64,000 bases of DNA from Enchytraeus crypticus (GCA_905160935.1 CAJHZI010000741.1:987001-1051000), one strand, 5' to 3'. Positions 45,700 through 58,176 are shown, counted from the first letter of the stretch. The notes: generated by a model not told the origin, from the letters alone. Translations and numbers: made by a program.

Positions 45700-48600
45700 A
45701 TCTTTCGTGGCAGGGTCGCAAATACGATATAATACCTATTCTGCTTGCAATTATTAATTACATTGGACTGACTTCTAGATTTTGGAATTTGCACCGTTTT
45801 TGGACCTTCTTTTTGCTCGCTGACTTGATTTTGTCTCGATAGTGCTCGATGGTGTCATTGATGACTACAGCACTCTAATTGTTGTTATTGTTATTAGCAT
45901 TAATATCCTGAACATTTGCATTACTTTATTACTGCTAGCGTTGCTGCTCTTCATATTCTGTATTACTCCTTTTATACTGATTTATGATTAGACCCAATTA
46001 TATTGATGATTTATGATTACTTATACAATTTTTATGATGTCTGATTTCAGCGAGGAACTATGATGTTGATAAAGCTGAAGAAATGCTGAGAAATGTAAGT
46101 TGTCGAAAGATTGCAATTTAAATATTTCTGATATGAAATCAATGAGATCATAACTTACAAAATAATACAGTAGTCCCTACCACTATTTGTGTATCTCTAT
46201 CACTCTGAAGCAATCCTACTCAACAGTACTTAGTAGTGTAATAGGTTTTGTTTGCAATACATTCTCGAGCAGACTTTTAATAGTTTTTATTAATCGTTTT
46301 GCCGCTCAGAACTTAGGCTCTATTATGGTAGCCACTTTTATATTGCTTGTTTGTTTATCTAATTACTATATAGCAATATCTCTCTCTCTTCAGTGCACTG
46401 CCAAGTGGCAGGTTCAAGGTACATATTCATACTCAAAGTCAGTTTTCTCGCTCCATAAGAGCACTCCTTAGATTAACAAGTTAGTCCCTTCACAAAGTCT
46501 ATGCCTTATCCATACCTTATGTAGCCTATAGCTTGGGAAAAAATATAGCAATATATAAACTGTAAAATAAAACTGTATGCCGAGAGATAAATAAATTATG
46601 ACTCATCCAAAAACACTCTATCACTATCAATATCTCAGATATGATATTAGATTTGCGATTTTTAAGTTCCTTGCTATCTATATTGTCTTCGTGCTGAGAT
46701 ATTTATGTGAATCCGTGTTGGTTTCATAGTACTCGATGTTGTCTCGGATTGCTGTAGACTGTAGTCGTGTTTTGCACAGCACATGGCGTGGCGCAAGCAG
46801 GTGGGTGCGGATGATATCCTTAATTGGGAGGCTCCGGAGGTAATCAAGAAATATTTTCCAGGAGGGTGGAGTGGAGGCTATGACAAGCTTGGTAGACCTG
46901 TCTGGATAGAGCCCAATGGCAGGGCCGATATGAAAGGTTTCTCTCATTTACTTGTCGGTTTTCTGCTAAATGGTAAAGTAAAAGCTGGTAACGCCAAGGT
47001 TAATGTCAGTTTCCTCACTCGAAAGCGATGTCAGTGACGAGCGAGCCCAGGATTTGAACCCCGCACATACTGATCCGCGGTCGAGAATCTTACCGACGTC
47101 GCCACTGGCTCTAGCCAAAATATGGCAGGTCCTAGCTACATATGTCTACTTAAAAATCTTCTTTCAGGCGCTGTACGAGACAATACGTTGACCCTCGGGT
47201 TGATCCCGTACAATGGTTAAGACTTTACTAAACATTTAATGCCGTTGTCGTGAGAATATTAAAGTTTTGTCTACCATTATTTAAATAAGCTAATTAGAGT
47301 TTTGCAGAATGTGTTTACAATTGAGATTATGCTTAGTATTGGCCGTATGTTAAGCATAGGCCTATGTATATAGTGATAGTAAGTCAAGTTTATAACTCTT
47401 TTATTCTCTAAGTTAATTAAATGAAAAAATAATTTCATGTGTTGAATATGGAGGATTTGCGAATTGTCAAATCTAAAATTGTTTTGATGAACAGCACCGT
47501 TAGGTCACTTCAGTGGTTACTATTTACAAAGATACTAATTTATGTGTGATAAGCGTCAGTATAGATCTCTGATAATCTCTGATAAGATCAGCATATTATT
47601 ATAGTCAACCATATGTCCTCTTTATAAATCAGATGAAAATTTACTCTGATTTGTATATATTTTAGACTCGTATATAGTCCTAATCGTTTTATTGATCAGT
47701 TGTGGTCGAAGATCTATTACTATATTGGCTCACTTATTGATCGGCTAGATTGATTGATTGATTGATTGACTACTATATTGCTGGATTAATTGAGTGCTTG
47801 TTTGATTGATTAGGCTTAATGCTGTCAGCTAAGAAGAGTGATTTGCTAAAGTACAAGATTTATCATTGTGAGCTTATTCAGAAACAAATCCGAGAGCAGA
47901 GGGATAAGGTATCTAATAAAAAAATCTTCATATAACCTCATGTAATATCATTTGCATGTAAATATAATCGTGTAACTTAATTAATTATTTTGAAATGTGA
48001 TATGTGAGTTATGTTATTTCGGTTCAAATCAGAGAATGAAGCATTTTTTATGTTGTCAATTTTGGAAATTTAGTATAATATCGTATTAACATTTTAAACC
48101 TAAAATGGCTAATGCCTAGTTTAACCTAGTTTGTTGCCTACTGAGAGTAGCAGTGGCGAGTTTGAACTTTGAGCCATATGTCTGATCCATAGGCGGACAA
48201 GTAACCGATATACCACCGGTTCAGCCCTTTAAGACACTTTTACATACTACGACAAAGACGATGTTCTATAGCGATGATTACAGTTATACATACTATGAGT
48301 GTAATACAGTGATATAGCGATGATTACAGTTCTACATACTACGAGTGTAATACAGTAATATAGCGATGATTATATTTCAGCTGAATAAGCACATTGACGG
48401 GATTGTGATCATCGTGGATGTGGAAGGGTTGGGCATGAAACATTTGTGGAAACCCGGTTAGTTGAATAAATTGTACTTAATTTTCTCCTTATATTAGTAA
48501 CTACAATCTTTCAATTTGAAAATAAGATTTGTTTTGAAAAAGCGCATTGGAGTGTCTATAAATCTCGTATTTTTGGTTCGAACTCATTCAAAGATCTTCA

Positions 48601-51252
48601 CACAATTTCATTAAAACAGATTTAATTGTTTAGTACAGACGTCGAATCGGTTTTCTAGAATTTAACCCACTTACTTTGTGTCTCTTAATATGTTTATAGT
48701 CAAGTTTAAAATCAACTTTTTTCTCTTGACAAGTTGCAATGAAATGGAACAGTTTTTAAATTATAACTGATTGTAAGTAGTTGTGCGAAGGGCAGCAATT
48801 TATTCAGTGAGAATCAAATAAGCTATGGTGAGGTAAATCGATCTGTGTATTATGTCCTACAGGATCTATTTCCTTTCTAGTTGATCAGTCAGTGATCTAT
48901 GTCCTATCATATAGGGTCTATTCCCGGGCTAGTTGATCAATCAGTGAGCTATGTCCTATCACACAGGATCTATTCCCGGGCTATTTGATCAATCAGTGAG
49001 CTATGTCCTATCTTATAGGATCTATTCCCGGGCTATTTGATCAATCAGTGAGCTATGTCCTATCTTATAGGATCTATTCCCGGGCTATTTGATCAATCAG
49101 TGAGCTATGTCCTATCTTATAGAATCTATTCCCGGGCTATTTGATCAATCAGTGAGCTATGTCCTATCTTATAGGATCTATTCCCGGGCTATTTGATCAA
49201 TCAGTGAGCTATGTCCTATCTTATAGGATCTATTCCCGGGCTATTTGATCTAGGATTAAAATTTTAGTCATATCCTGAATTGACAATTGGATTATCGACT
49301 AGGTACACTTCCTTTTAATATGTAGTATTGAAAATGCTAGAGATTGTCATGGATGATTTGTTTATTTTAGTGACTGTTTAATCTTTAACCTTCAATGTTT
49401 GATCTACTCATTACACTATCTGCAAGAATTATATGTTGATGTTTGATTGTTGTAGGGCTGGATTATTATGAAGACGTAATGAAGATTTTTGAAGCTCATT
49501 ATCCTGAAACACTTAAAACAGCATATGTTGTTAACTGTAGGTATTTTAAGCGTGTATTAATTTAATTATTAAACGGAATTAATTTTTGATAATTTATGTA
49601 GAAAAATAGAAATACAAATGGTAAGCTTATAGTGTATATTATATAATATAATGTAAGTTAATTATACTCTGCAAGCTTAACGCTATAATTTGCTTAAGTT
49701 AGTCATCGTCATAATCAGCTTCCTTCGAATCCTAGTTTATCTAGAGTCGGAATATTAAACTTTTCCATTTGTTGTAGAAAATTTTGTAACATTTTCTGGA
49801 GCCTAGGGGTTCACCATCCGAATGCCCTTTCTGACATTAGTTTGGATCTTAGTGCCTTGTCGCCTTTAACGACTCGTGCAGTCCACGATTGGTCTATTTT
49901 GCAGCAACCCGGAAACAACATGGTATGCTAAGTTAGTTGTATTGTAGAAAGATGAAGACAACTTCATTATTTTTATTATTCTTCATGATATGGTCATATA
50001 AGATATGATCTGTTTATAAATAAAGCAAATGCACTGTGAGGCATCTTACCCTGAATCTGACGTTAGATATTCGTATCAATCTGATGTTAGATATTCATGC
50101 AGTCATTTTGTTTTTGTTCTGCGACTGCGTTGCTTTGTTACGTATATCTGCTTCGCAATTTAATTTGTCCACATTAAATTTGATTCTATTAAAAGTTTCA
50201 AATACTTGGAAGAATAGTACTGAGAGCTAGTGCGGACTGGCGCAGGAAGTCTTCCATAAATAGAGGCATGACGTACATCTAACATTTAAATTACGTAATC
50301 CGGATATTTAACAGACTAGTCCATTATCTCTGTGGCTTCACAGTGGCACTAAGTTGAATGTCTCCATAGCGCAATGGTTAGAGGTGTAGATAACGTCATG
50401 AAGTTTAAATGACAGACCCTAAGGTGAATTTAACTCTCGTGCGTTCGATTCCCGGCCGCGCTGATCAGAGAGTAAACTCTCGGGCATTCACTGGACTGGC
50501 TACACGGAAAATGGACAAAATTGCGTAACGGATTTAACATGTGACATTAAAGTGATAGACGTCAACTTAGTTGATCGTTTCACTATAATGTGTGTTATTA
50601 TTATTATTTTATAAGTTATCGTTTTGTTGTTATTCAGCCATTCCTATCTTTCCTCGTTGTGTTGTTATGCAGCCATTCCTCTCTTTCCTCGTTGTGTTGT
50701 TATGCAGCCATTCCTCTCTTTCCTCGTTCTGTTGTTATTCAGCCATTCCTCTCTTTCCTCGTTCTGTTGTTATGCAGCCATTCCTATCTTTCCTCTTTTT
50801 GTTATTATGCAGCCTCTCCTCTCTTTCCTCGTCGTGTTGTTATGCAGCCATTCCTCTCCTTCCTCCTTTTGTTGTTATGCAGCCATTCCTCTCTTTCCTC
50901 CTTTTGTTGTTGTGCAGCCATTCCTCTCTTTCCTCGTTTTGTTGTTATGCAGCCATTCCTCTTTTTCCTCGTTTTGTTGTTATGCAGCCATTCCTCTCTT
51001 TCCTCGATTTGTTGTTATGCAGCCATTCCTCTCTTTCCCATTGCTTTCAACCTGATGAAGAGATTCTTCAGCGAGGAGACGCGGCAGAAGATTTTTGTGC
51101 TGGGTGGAAACTGGAAGCAGACTCTGCTCAAATACATAGACTCTGATCAACTGCCTGTCCACTGGGGAGGAAACAGAGTCGATCCTGTGGATGAAAACGA
51201 CTACTGCACCTCTTTTGTAATTGTTATATCTTTTCGCTTTCGTTACTTGTTA

Positions 51253-51300
<48 letters not shown>

Positions 51301-53428
51301 CTCCGACAGTTTCCATAGCGTTGTCATAGCCGTTGTTCGGTCTTCGAGACTGCTTTACCACTTTTAATTGATCTGCCAATTTATATATATACTACTATTT
51401 ACACGTAGATACCTATTTGTACCTGTATTTGCAGTATTTGGGATAGTTATGCTTGATGACTACTAAATTGGCTTTTTCTGCACTTTGACAACTTGTCTAA
51501 TTAATTCCTCTAAGTGAAATTGTCTGAAAACTAAATCTTGCACTCTACTCTTGAATATAGTGGTAGGAGAAAGTTGATTTGTTAATTAAATAAATAATTT
51601 ATAGATATAATGTGTGTAGTTTTCTACAAGAGATGATGCCTGAGTGTTACATACGCATATTTACGAAGATGCAGAAGCTTGTTAATTGATTGAATAATTG
51701 ATTCAGATCATCTTCCCTTGGGTCCCAATTTAGCTAGGTTCGAGATACGAATCTTCCCTTTTCCATTCGTTTGAGAAAATTTTGTATAAATGTTTTATTG
51801 AAGAATTTGTTAATTGACAAATAAAAGAAAAATAATTAATAAAAAATCTAATTAATAATAATAATAAATATTAATTATAAATAATAATAAATTATTATTA
51901 CTTATTATTTTATTATTATTAATTATACATATTAATTTATTATTAATATTTATAATTAATTTTTCTATATGAAATGTGTTTGTAGTTTTCTATAGGAGGT
52001 GACGTTGATCCTAAGTATTATATTCACGAGGACGTCGACAGAGGGACATTCAGTCAGGCTAGCATAGCAGCACGTGACTCTCTCAGTCTCACCTTCAACG
52101 TCAAACAAGTCGGATCTGTACTGAGGTAAAACTAAACACCTGTTTAACTGTTTATACCTGTTTATATTTGAAATACATAATAGTAATGGAAGAATTACTA
52201 GCACGCTGAACCTGCTGACCTGAAGTAAGAATTCAAACTGATCAAGATTGGTCTACCATCTCAGCCTAGAACATTATAAAAGATATGACGTGGTTTTGAA
52301 TTAATGCTTAAATAAAATTTAATTGATAGCTGTTTTAAAGGCTTTGGTAAATGTTTGTCAGTTTGAGCAATTATTTATTATTTGTGTTTATTATATGTAA
52401 ATATTTATTATTGGTAAATATTTATTCATTTAATTGCTCTTTTATGTTGCATCTTTAGATGCTAATATTAAATCGGATTTATCGAGATTTATCGAGAGGC
52501 ATGCTACTTTTGGATTTTATGAGCACTTTTTGACCCACTAAAGCATACTAATTTAGAAGCTGATTTAGCGTCATAAATTCCATCTGTTTAGCCTGAGTTG
52601 GAGATTTTGATGATTGTTAGATGTATTATAATAGAGATATCGGATACATTAAAGGTCTTTTAATTCTACAGGAAACACTGTCAAAAAGGCCTTGTTAACT
52701 TATAAGGCAGAGTTTAAAGTAAAATCAGGGAGGCAGCAAATAATGATACATGTAACTGTTTTCTTTTGCTCTGTTATTCCGACGATTTGGATCTTGAAAA
52801 TTGAAGCGTTACTGTTTCTGGCTTTCCGATTTTTGTGATCAAGCAACTTTTTCATTGTTCTCTCTCTTAGTGCACTGCCTACTGGCAGGTCCATGGTATA
52901 TAACGCCTCCACTCTTCTCTGTGTTCCGCCTTCCTCTTCATTTTCACATATGAGTGGGTCTTTAAATCATCTAACATACCTAATCTCGGCCTGCCTCTGC
53001 CTCTTTTTCCTTCCTTTCTACCTTCTATGACCTCTCTTAATAGACCTTCCCGCTTAAAATGTGTCCTATCCAACTATTCTTCCTATTTCTTAATATATTT
53101 TCATTGTTATATGGTGAAAAATGATATTATCCTATGCAATAAGTGAAGTTTTTGTTATATTTCTTCAGTTGGCAGTTTCTGACCGAGAACTATGACATAG
53201 GCTTTACAGTGACCTTTGACCCGGCCGTCGAGGGGTCAAAGAAGGGTCAGACTCTGGTGCCTTACGCCAAGCACAATTGCTACATGGTTGTTCAGGACGG
53301 TAGCGCGACGTGCCCCACTCCTGGCGTCTGTTAGTAGAAGTGCTATTTTATTATAAGGGCTAAAGCTAAGCTCAAATCCAGTTACGTCTCTAATATACTT
53401 CTACAGTATCGTATGATACGTGTGATGC

Positions 53429-53506
<78 letters not shown>

Positions 53507-54849
53507 TAGGGTCTCTACGTGTATCAGCGTTGTATTTTAATTGAGTGCGTATTGAATGGTTTTATTATAAGGTGGTCTGTGTGGTTTCCTCTTAAACACA
53601 AGGGCATCTTCGCCATAATCAGTTATCAATAGTTGACGCAGTTTGCGTCAAGAAATTCTCCAGTGGTACCTGGAAAGTAAATTTAGGGGAGTACTGTACA
53701 ATCTTACTGTACCCAACTAAGTTGTGTTTTGCATCATAAACCAAAGGGGAGAAGACGCCCCTGATTAACTTAAACATATTGAACAGGGTCGACATGAATT
53801 ACAGAATTAAATTTGAGACGTCCCTGACATTGCCCTATGGCGAGGGACCGGAAGATAAATTCTTATTTATTGATTGATTGATTGAATTAGAATTAACAGG
53901 TTTTCTCTGCGTTATCTCCAAAGCCTTGCTGTGTAACATAGACTGTACTCATCTTCACAAACCTCGAATGTGTCATAAACAAACACTCGAATAAAATGTT
54001 CTCATAACATGATGTGCTAATATTTCGTCAATCGAATTATATCTAAATTTCTATGCATTTAACAGTTTTCCATTTAATTACCTGAGGTAGTAACTGATAT
54101 TGTCTATTGCGGTTCCTTAGAAATCATCTAAAGAAAATTCAATCTGAAATCTATATGCATGCCAGTGATATAGGAAATGAATAAAACGTGTTGAGGAAAC
54201 TGTATCACCTCGTCCAATCATAGCCGACTTAATCTTCAAACTGGCTTTCTAGCATCTCTAAGATAAAAAGCTAAGCTAATGTTAACGTCAGTTTCCTCAC
54301 TCGAAAGCGATGTCAGTGACGGTGGATCCCAGGATGTGAACCCGCAGATACTGGTCCGCGGTCTAATATTTTACTGACATCGCCACTCGCTCCAGCTAGT
54401 GAAGAACTTATTAACTCTGCATTACCTAAAACTAGCCTGTATCTTTCATAAAACGTATCGCTAAATTATTTAATACATAATATTTATTTAAATTATTTAA
54501 TATGTACAAATCTGTGATATTTTTACTCTACTGCAGACACGGTCACATTTGAAAACACGTAATACCTAATCTGTGTTAATTTTACTCTACTGCAGACACG
54601 GTCACATTCGACAACACGTACAGTTGGACTAAGAGTAAGAAGCTTCTCTATCAGGTGGAGCTGCTGCCTGGTCTGACGGGTGGGCAGCGATTGACGGGTG
54701 GGCAGCGATTGACTGCAGAGGACGAGACCTTGAAAGATAAATCCGTCAGGAGGCTCGATAGTGTCCTGGACGAGGCTGCTGGCGTTGCCACTCCGTCCAA
54801 CAACGTCGATGACAAAGACTCTGAAAGTGGCAACTCGACAACTTTTTAA
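43768..54849 (+). CDS. SEC14L: SEC14-like protein, CRAL-TRIO plus GOLD, complete, 11 exons
   Basis: Cytosolic lipid-binding protein of the SEC14L2/3/4 type (supernatant protein factor), which binds squalene, tocopherol or phospholipid and may act in trafficking. Exons: 43768-43812, 45302-45371, 46051-46094, 46780-46936, 47814-47908, 48381-48456, 49456-49536, 51023-51216, 51986-52125, 53169-53329, 54596-54849. All GT/AG, phases agree, 1317 nt gives 438 aa. Order: CRAL-TRIO N-terminal helices ([23 protein letters not shown]), lipid pocket ([76 protein letters not shown]), then GOLD ([36 protein letters not shown]). Human SEC14L2 is 403 aa. The extra C-terminal tail is acidic and has a duplicated LTGGQR from an 18-bp tandem duplication (about 54674-54710). 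Which paralogue cannot be told. Confidence 0.94.
44435..44700 (-). mobile_element. SINE-like element (family D)
   Basis: Begins on the plus strand with (TC)n, then the family D body reversed, ending near GGTTGCCTTCCTCAG. SEC14L intron 1. Confidence 0.65.
46375..46545 (-). mobile_element. SINE-like element (family D)
   Basis: Plus strand reads TCTCTCTTCAGTGCACTGCC then AAGTGGCAGGTTCAAGGTAC. This is one of the best-preserved copies, in SEC14L intron 3. Confidence 0.75.
46972..47115 (-). mobile_element. tRNA-derived SINE (family A)
   Basis: Reverse complement carries GGTTCAAATCC and the TGACATCGCTTTCGAGTGAG tail. It begins 36 nt after the SEC14L exon 4 donor. Confidence 0.8.
48237..48380 (+). 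repeat. About 47-bp minisatellite ending at the SEC14L exon 6 acceptor
   Basis: Three units with TATAGCGATGATTACAGTTC and TACATACTACGAGTGTAATA. The last unit runs into the real acceptor as TAGCGATGATTATATTTCAG. Earlier units have GATGATTACAG there, i.e. an AG without a good pyrimidine tract. Confidence 0.75.
48845..49255. repeat. 52-bp minisatellite in SEC14L intron 6
   Basis: Eight units of ATCTATTCCCGGGCTATTTG then ATCAATCAGTGAGCTATGTC and CTATCTTATAGG. Very homogeneous in the right part, and about 400 nt from exon 6, so not junctional. Confidence 0.95.
50350..50590 (+). mobile_element. tRNA-derived SINE (family B)
   Basis: ATAGCGCAATGGTTAGAGG (A box) and GTTCGATTCCCGGC (B box) give the best tRNA-like head of this family. 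The 3' part matches 15655-15895. SEC14L intron 7. Confidence 0.85.
50634..51040 (+). repeat. 35-bp minisatellite copying the SEC14L exon 8 acceptor, 12 units
   Basis: The unit is TTGTTGTTATGCAG/CCATTCCTCTCTTTCCTCG. The real acceptor is the last copy (AG at 51021-51022), where the exon continues CCATTCCTCTCTTTCCC into ATTGCTTTC. AG positions of the copies end at 50637, then every 35 nt from 50672 to 50987, giving 11 decoys with the same pyrimidine tract and 15-18 nt of exon. The array has no stop in any of the three frames, and 35 is not a multiple of 3, so the frame changes with each decoy and returns every third unit. Confidence 0.95.
51605..51672 (+). pseudogene. Possible decayed copy of SEC14L exon 9 start
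   Basis: AATGTGTGTAGTTTTCTA followed by AGAGATGATG, CCTGAGTGTTACATACGCA and ACGAAGATG parallels the exon 9 acceptor region (51975-52035: AATGTGTTTGTAGTTTTCTA, GGAGGTGACG, CCTAAGTATTATATTCA, ACGAGGACG). It is in intron 8, 373 nt upstream, with indels that break the frame. Confidence 0.45.
52855..53100 (-). mobile_element. Non-LTR retrotransposon tail (family 1)
   Basis: Minus-strand frames give [20 protein letters not shown] and [20 protein letters not shown]. Ends in the CTGCCTACTGGCAG hairpin and GA-rich tail. SEC14L intron 9, about 70 nt before exon 10. Confidence 0.8.
53431..53504. repeat. (TA)n microsatellite in SEC14L intron 10
   Basis: Uninterrupted AT repeat of about 74 nt, about 100 nt after the exon 10 donor. 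Confidence 0.95.
54268..54402 (-). mobile_element. tRNA-derived SINE (family A)
   Basis: Reversed copy with GATGTGAACCC in place of the B box, so degenerate. SEC14L intron 10. Confidence 0.75.
54512..54630 (+). repeat. Tandem copy of the SEC14L exon 11 acceptor
   Basis: Two 59-bp units. The upstream copy reads TTTTACTCTACTGCAG/ACACGGTCACATTTGAAAAC then ACGTAA (AG at 54535-54536). The real one reads TTTTACTCTACTGCAG/ACACGGTCACATTCGACAAC then ACGTACAG (AG at 54594-54595). The duplication includes the whole acceptor and about 28 nt of exon. In the exon frame the decoy copy hits TAA. Confidence 0.95.
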
Positions 54850-55104
54850 TGTTGATTTGAAACTGAGATAAAGCGCTGGTAGTTGACTTTTATATTATCA
54901 TGAGATGCATGACATAGAAAAATTGTAAGGATTTTAGCGGAAAAAATCTGGAAGAGACAGATTGGACAATTTTAGCGTTTGTTGATTGAAGGTTTTACAA
55001 TTTTATGTCGTTTTTATCGAGGCTGATATTTTAATACCTGTGGTGCATAACTGCTGTATTTGTAGTTATAAGTAATTGCCATCTGAATGTAAATTCGAAA
55101 TTGA

Positions 55105-55435
55105 TTGATAGTAGCTGTTGGCTGTAATGCTAATCGATTAATTGTAGCTGTTGGCTGTAATACTAATTGATTAATTGTAGCTATTGGCTGTAATGCTAAT
55201 TGATTAATTGTAGCTGTTGGCTGTAATACTAATTGATTGATTGTAGCTGTTGGCTGTAATGCTAATTGATTAATTGTAGCTGTTGGCTGTAATACTAATT
55301 GATTGATTTTATCTGTTGGCTGTAATGCTAATTGATAGATTGTAGCTGTTGGCTGTAATGCTAATTGATAGATTTTAGCTGTTGGCTGTAATGCTAATTG
55401 ATAGATTTTAGCTGTTGGCTGTAATGCTCATTTAT
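55105..55435. repeat. 33-bp minisatellite in the SEC14L 3' UTR
   Basis: About nine units of TTGTAGCTGTTGGCTGTAAT then GCTAATTGATTAA, starting about 255 nt after the stop. Confidence 0.92.
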
Positions 55436-55912
55436 TCTTAGATTGACTCGTTGTTTGATTTGATCGTAACGTTTCGCTGAGTGTGAAGAGAATGAATATT
55501 TTGTGAATCGATAATTATTTGTAAAGCAAAATATCTCTGTGAATACTTTCTAGCAGATTGGAGTTATTCTGAAATGAATTAGTTGAACCGGACTTGTTTT
55601 AAGTTTAATATAATGTCCGTAAATTAATTTTCACCTAAGCTTTCCACACTTTTAATATGCTATTTGGTTAGGTGGTGCATTTAGTTACGAGTATATTTTT
55701 GTGATTTGTATCATTGGTTCATATTCTCTCAGTTTCTTTTATAAGAATGTTACTGCTTTTAAAATATGATGAATTTTGTCTTTCATATAGGGCATTTTAT
55801 ACAGGTTCAAACTTGCTTAAATTGTTTAAAAATCTCCCTCATATCTTTTAACAGTGAATTCGCGGTCTTCCTAGTTTGACGAGCTCGTGTAAGAGTAAAC
55901 CACAATTGGCTA

Positions 55913-55962
55913 AATAAAATGCTACTGTGTCTACGACGACATCTTTGATCGAAAATAATAAA
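55913..55962 (+). other. Candidate poly(A) signals for SEC14L
   Basis: AATAAA at 55913-55918 and again at 55957-55962, about 1.1 kb after the stop. Confidence 0.4.
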
Positions 55963-56649
55963 ATATACTGTAAAATGCCTAGGAAATTATGTAAAATGTG
56001 GAAAATATTAATTATGCATTATGTATAGAAAAATTAAAAATAAATCTGTGTAATAGAAGAAAAATAAGATATATTATGTGTAATCTATTGCTGTAAATGT
56101 TTACCTGTTTTATCTGATGGAACATGTTTAACAGCAACCTTTCGTTTTTCTTATTAAGTTTCATACTAGAAATGTTTAATTCTTGCTACGTTAGTCAACG
56201 ATTTCTCTTCTATGCCTTTGTAACCGTTTCTATATAACCGTTGCTAGTTGTCACTGTATAATTATGTGAAAGAGGTCATTGAACTATCCTTGAACTCTTA
56301 CAATAGTTAGGTTCATTCAGATATTATGCAACTGTATAACAAAGTACGTGTGTTATCTGTGTTCTTAATTCTTGACGCATTTTGTCTTGTCTTGATGATA
56401 ATGTCTGCAACGTTTCTAAGTAACGAGTTTAAGGCTTTTCCAGCAAACCTAATGTACTGTGATGAAACTTGTGTGAAATATTTTATACACTTGATTAATT
56501 CATATTTTAATTGAATGACAAACATAACATTTTTATACTTATTTAAGATTGCCTAGCGATTTTTATAGACTTTTACTATTGTGGCTTAATGTTTAGTATT
56601 TTGATGATATACTGAGAAAATCAACACAAGAAGCTTCCGCGTAATGTAA

Positions 56650-56719
<70 letters not shown>

Positions 56720-57006
56720 TTATTGTTGTTTTACTTCTTAATTTGTTCCGCGGCGAAATGTATAGGCTGATATACGCGTTTTCTCAGGAAATGACGCCCC
56801 TGCCCCTTAAATTTTAGTCGAAGCTGAGGAAGGCATTGGAGGCCCACATCGTCAGAAGCAGTATCCCCAAGAATAATTGTATATCAAAAGAAATATATAG
56901 GTGATTTAAAGATCCACTCGTAGGCCTATGTGGACATGAAGAAAAAAACGGAAGATGGAGATGAGTGGAGGTGTTATATACCAAGGACCTGCCAATAGGC
57001 AGTGCA

Positions 57007-57058
<52 letters not shown>

Positions 57059-58176
57059 TCACACTCCAACTTTTGTGCTCAAATCGAAATCCAGAAATGT
57101 ATGAAGACACTACATATTACACGTAGTAAAATATGCCACATTCATGCAATAAAATATGCCATATTACTTGCAATAAAATAGGACGTATTGCATATAGCAC
57201 GAAATGAGCAAAATTTGTGCAAAATTAAATTCTTAAAAATGTTATGTAGGCCTACTCTACGGCGCTGACACATGTTGTTAATAGTGGCCACGAATTTAAC
57301 TGAATTTAATAGTCGATAGACTCGGATAGAGAGACACAAAATGCCATTTTCATGCTCGGCAGGAGCACCACTTCTCCATGTGGCAAGCGAAACCCATTGC
57401 AACATTGTAAGGCTTTATAGCAGTGGTTGGACGAGACAAAAACGTGTCTTGCGTCAAGACGGTCTCGATACAGCATAATACTGCCTTGGTCTTGGTCTTG
57501 CTGGTCACTGTCTTGGTCTTGATATTGCAAAAACTGTCTTGGTCTTGAAAGACCAAGATAGTAACATATACTCTTTCTAAAATTTCTCTCATTACGTTTT
57601 AGGACTCATTACTTTTGTAGGCATACTCGTATCGCAGTCAGCACTTGTATTTTTTTTAGGTATTCCTGGTCTCATTACATAATACATATGTTTACAGCGT
57701 GATATATACACATTTTTATAACTGAGTTAGCCTCACATTCCATTCGAAACATGCAACAAGTGTTTTCGCCGTTGACCTATGGGCTACTAATAATGCGACT
57801 TAATACATGTAGCTATTGATTTCTTAAGTCGCTGAATATTTTAGACTATTTAGTTGTTTGATGTTATGTTCTGTTGTTATGCTTGCTTAGTACTTTAGAA
57901 TTTAGCTTGAATTTCTTTAAACATTACTGATGGCTGTATTTGTAAATTGAATAGATCATGTACATATATATGAATAGCTTAGAATCATGTAAATTTTTCT
58001 CTAATAATGTTAGCCTAGCATTCTATTTAAAAATGTGATATAAATAACTCAGTATAATAACTGTAATATCTTAAACAAGCATATAATTGCTTCCTGACTC
58101 TGTAATGTTATGTTAAAAGTTTGCTTGTTGACGTAGGCCAATGCCAAGAGTGTGACGTTGTACATGTATAGCATGT
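55963..58176. other. Intergenic region downstream of SEC14L
   Basis: AT-rich, no coding signal. Contains (TA)n at 56648-56717, a SINE/LINE tail composite at 56815-57058 ending in (TA)n, and a tract rich in GTCTTGGTCTTG (57420-57560, reversed relative to a similar one at 61255-61350). Confidence 0.6.

Noticed and set aside
50365..50460. Functional tRNA gene (A box TAGCGCAATGGTTAG, B box GTTCGATTCC)
   Set aside because: The boxes are too far apart and the 3' body matches the family B SINE.
50590..51318. 242-aa ORF on the plus strand
   Set aside because: It is the 35-bp array read through into SEC14L exon 8 and out into intron 8. Only 51023-51216 is supported as coding.
56326..56514. 62-aa plus-strand ORF after SEC14L
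   Set aside because: No similarity to a known family, no splice context, AT-rich; it overlaps an equally long minus-strand ORF.
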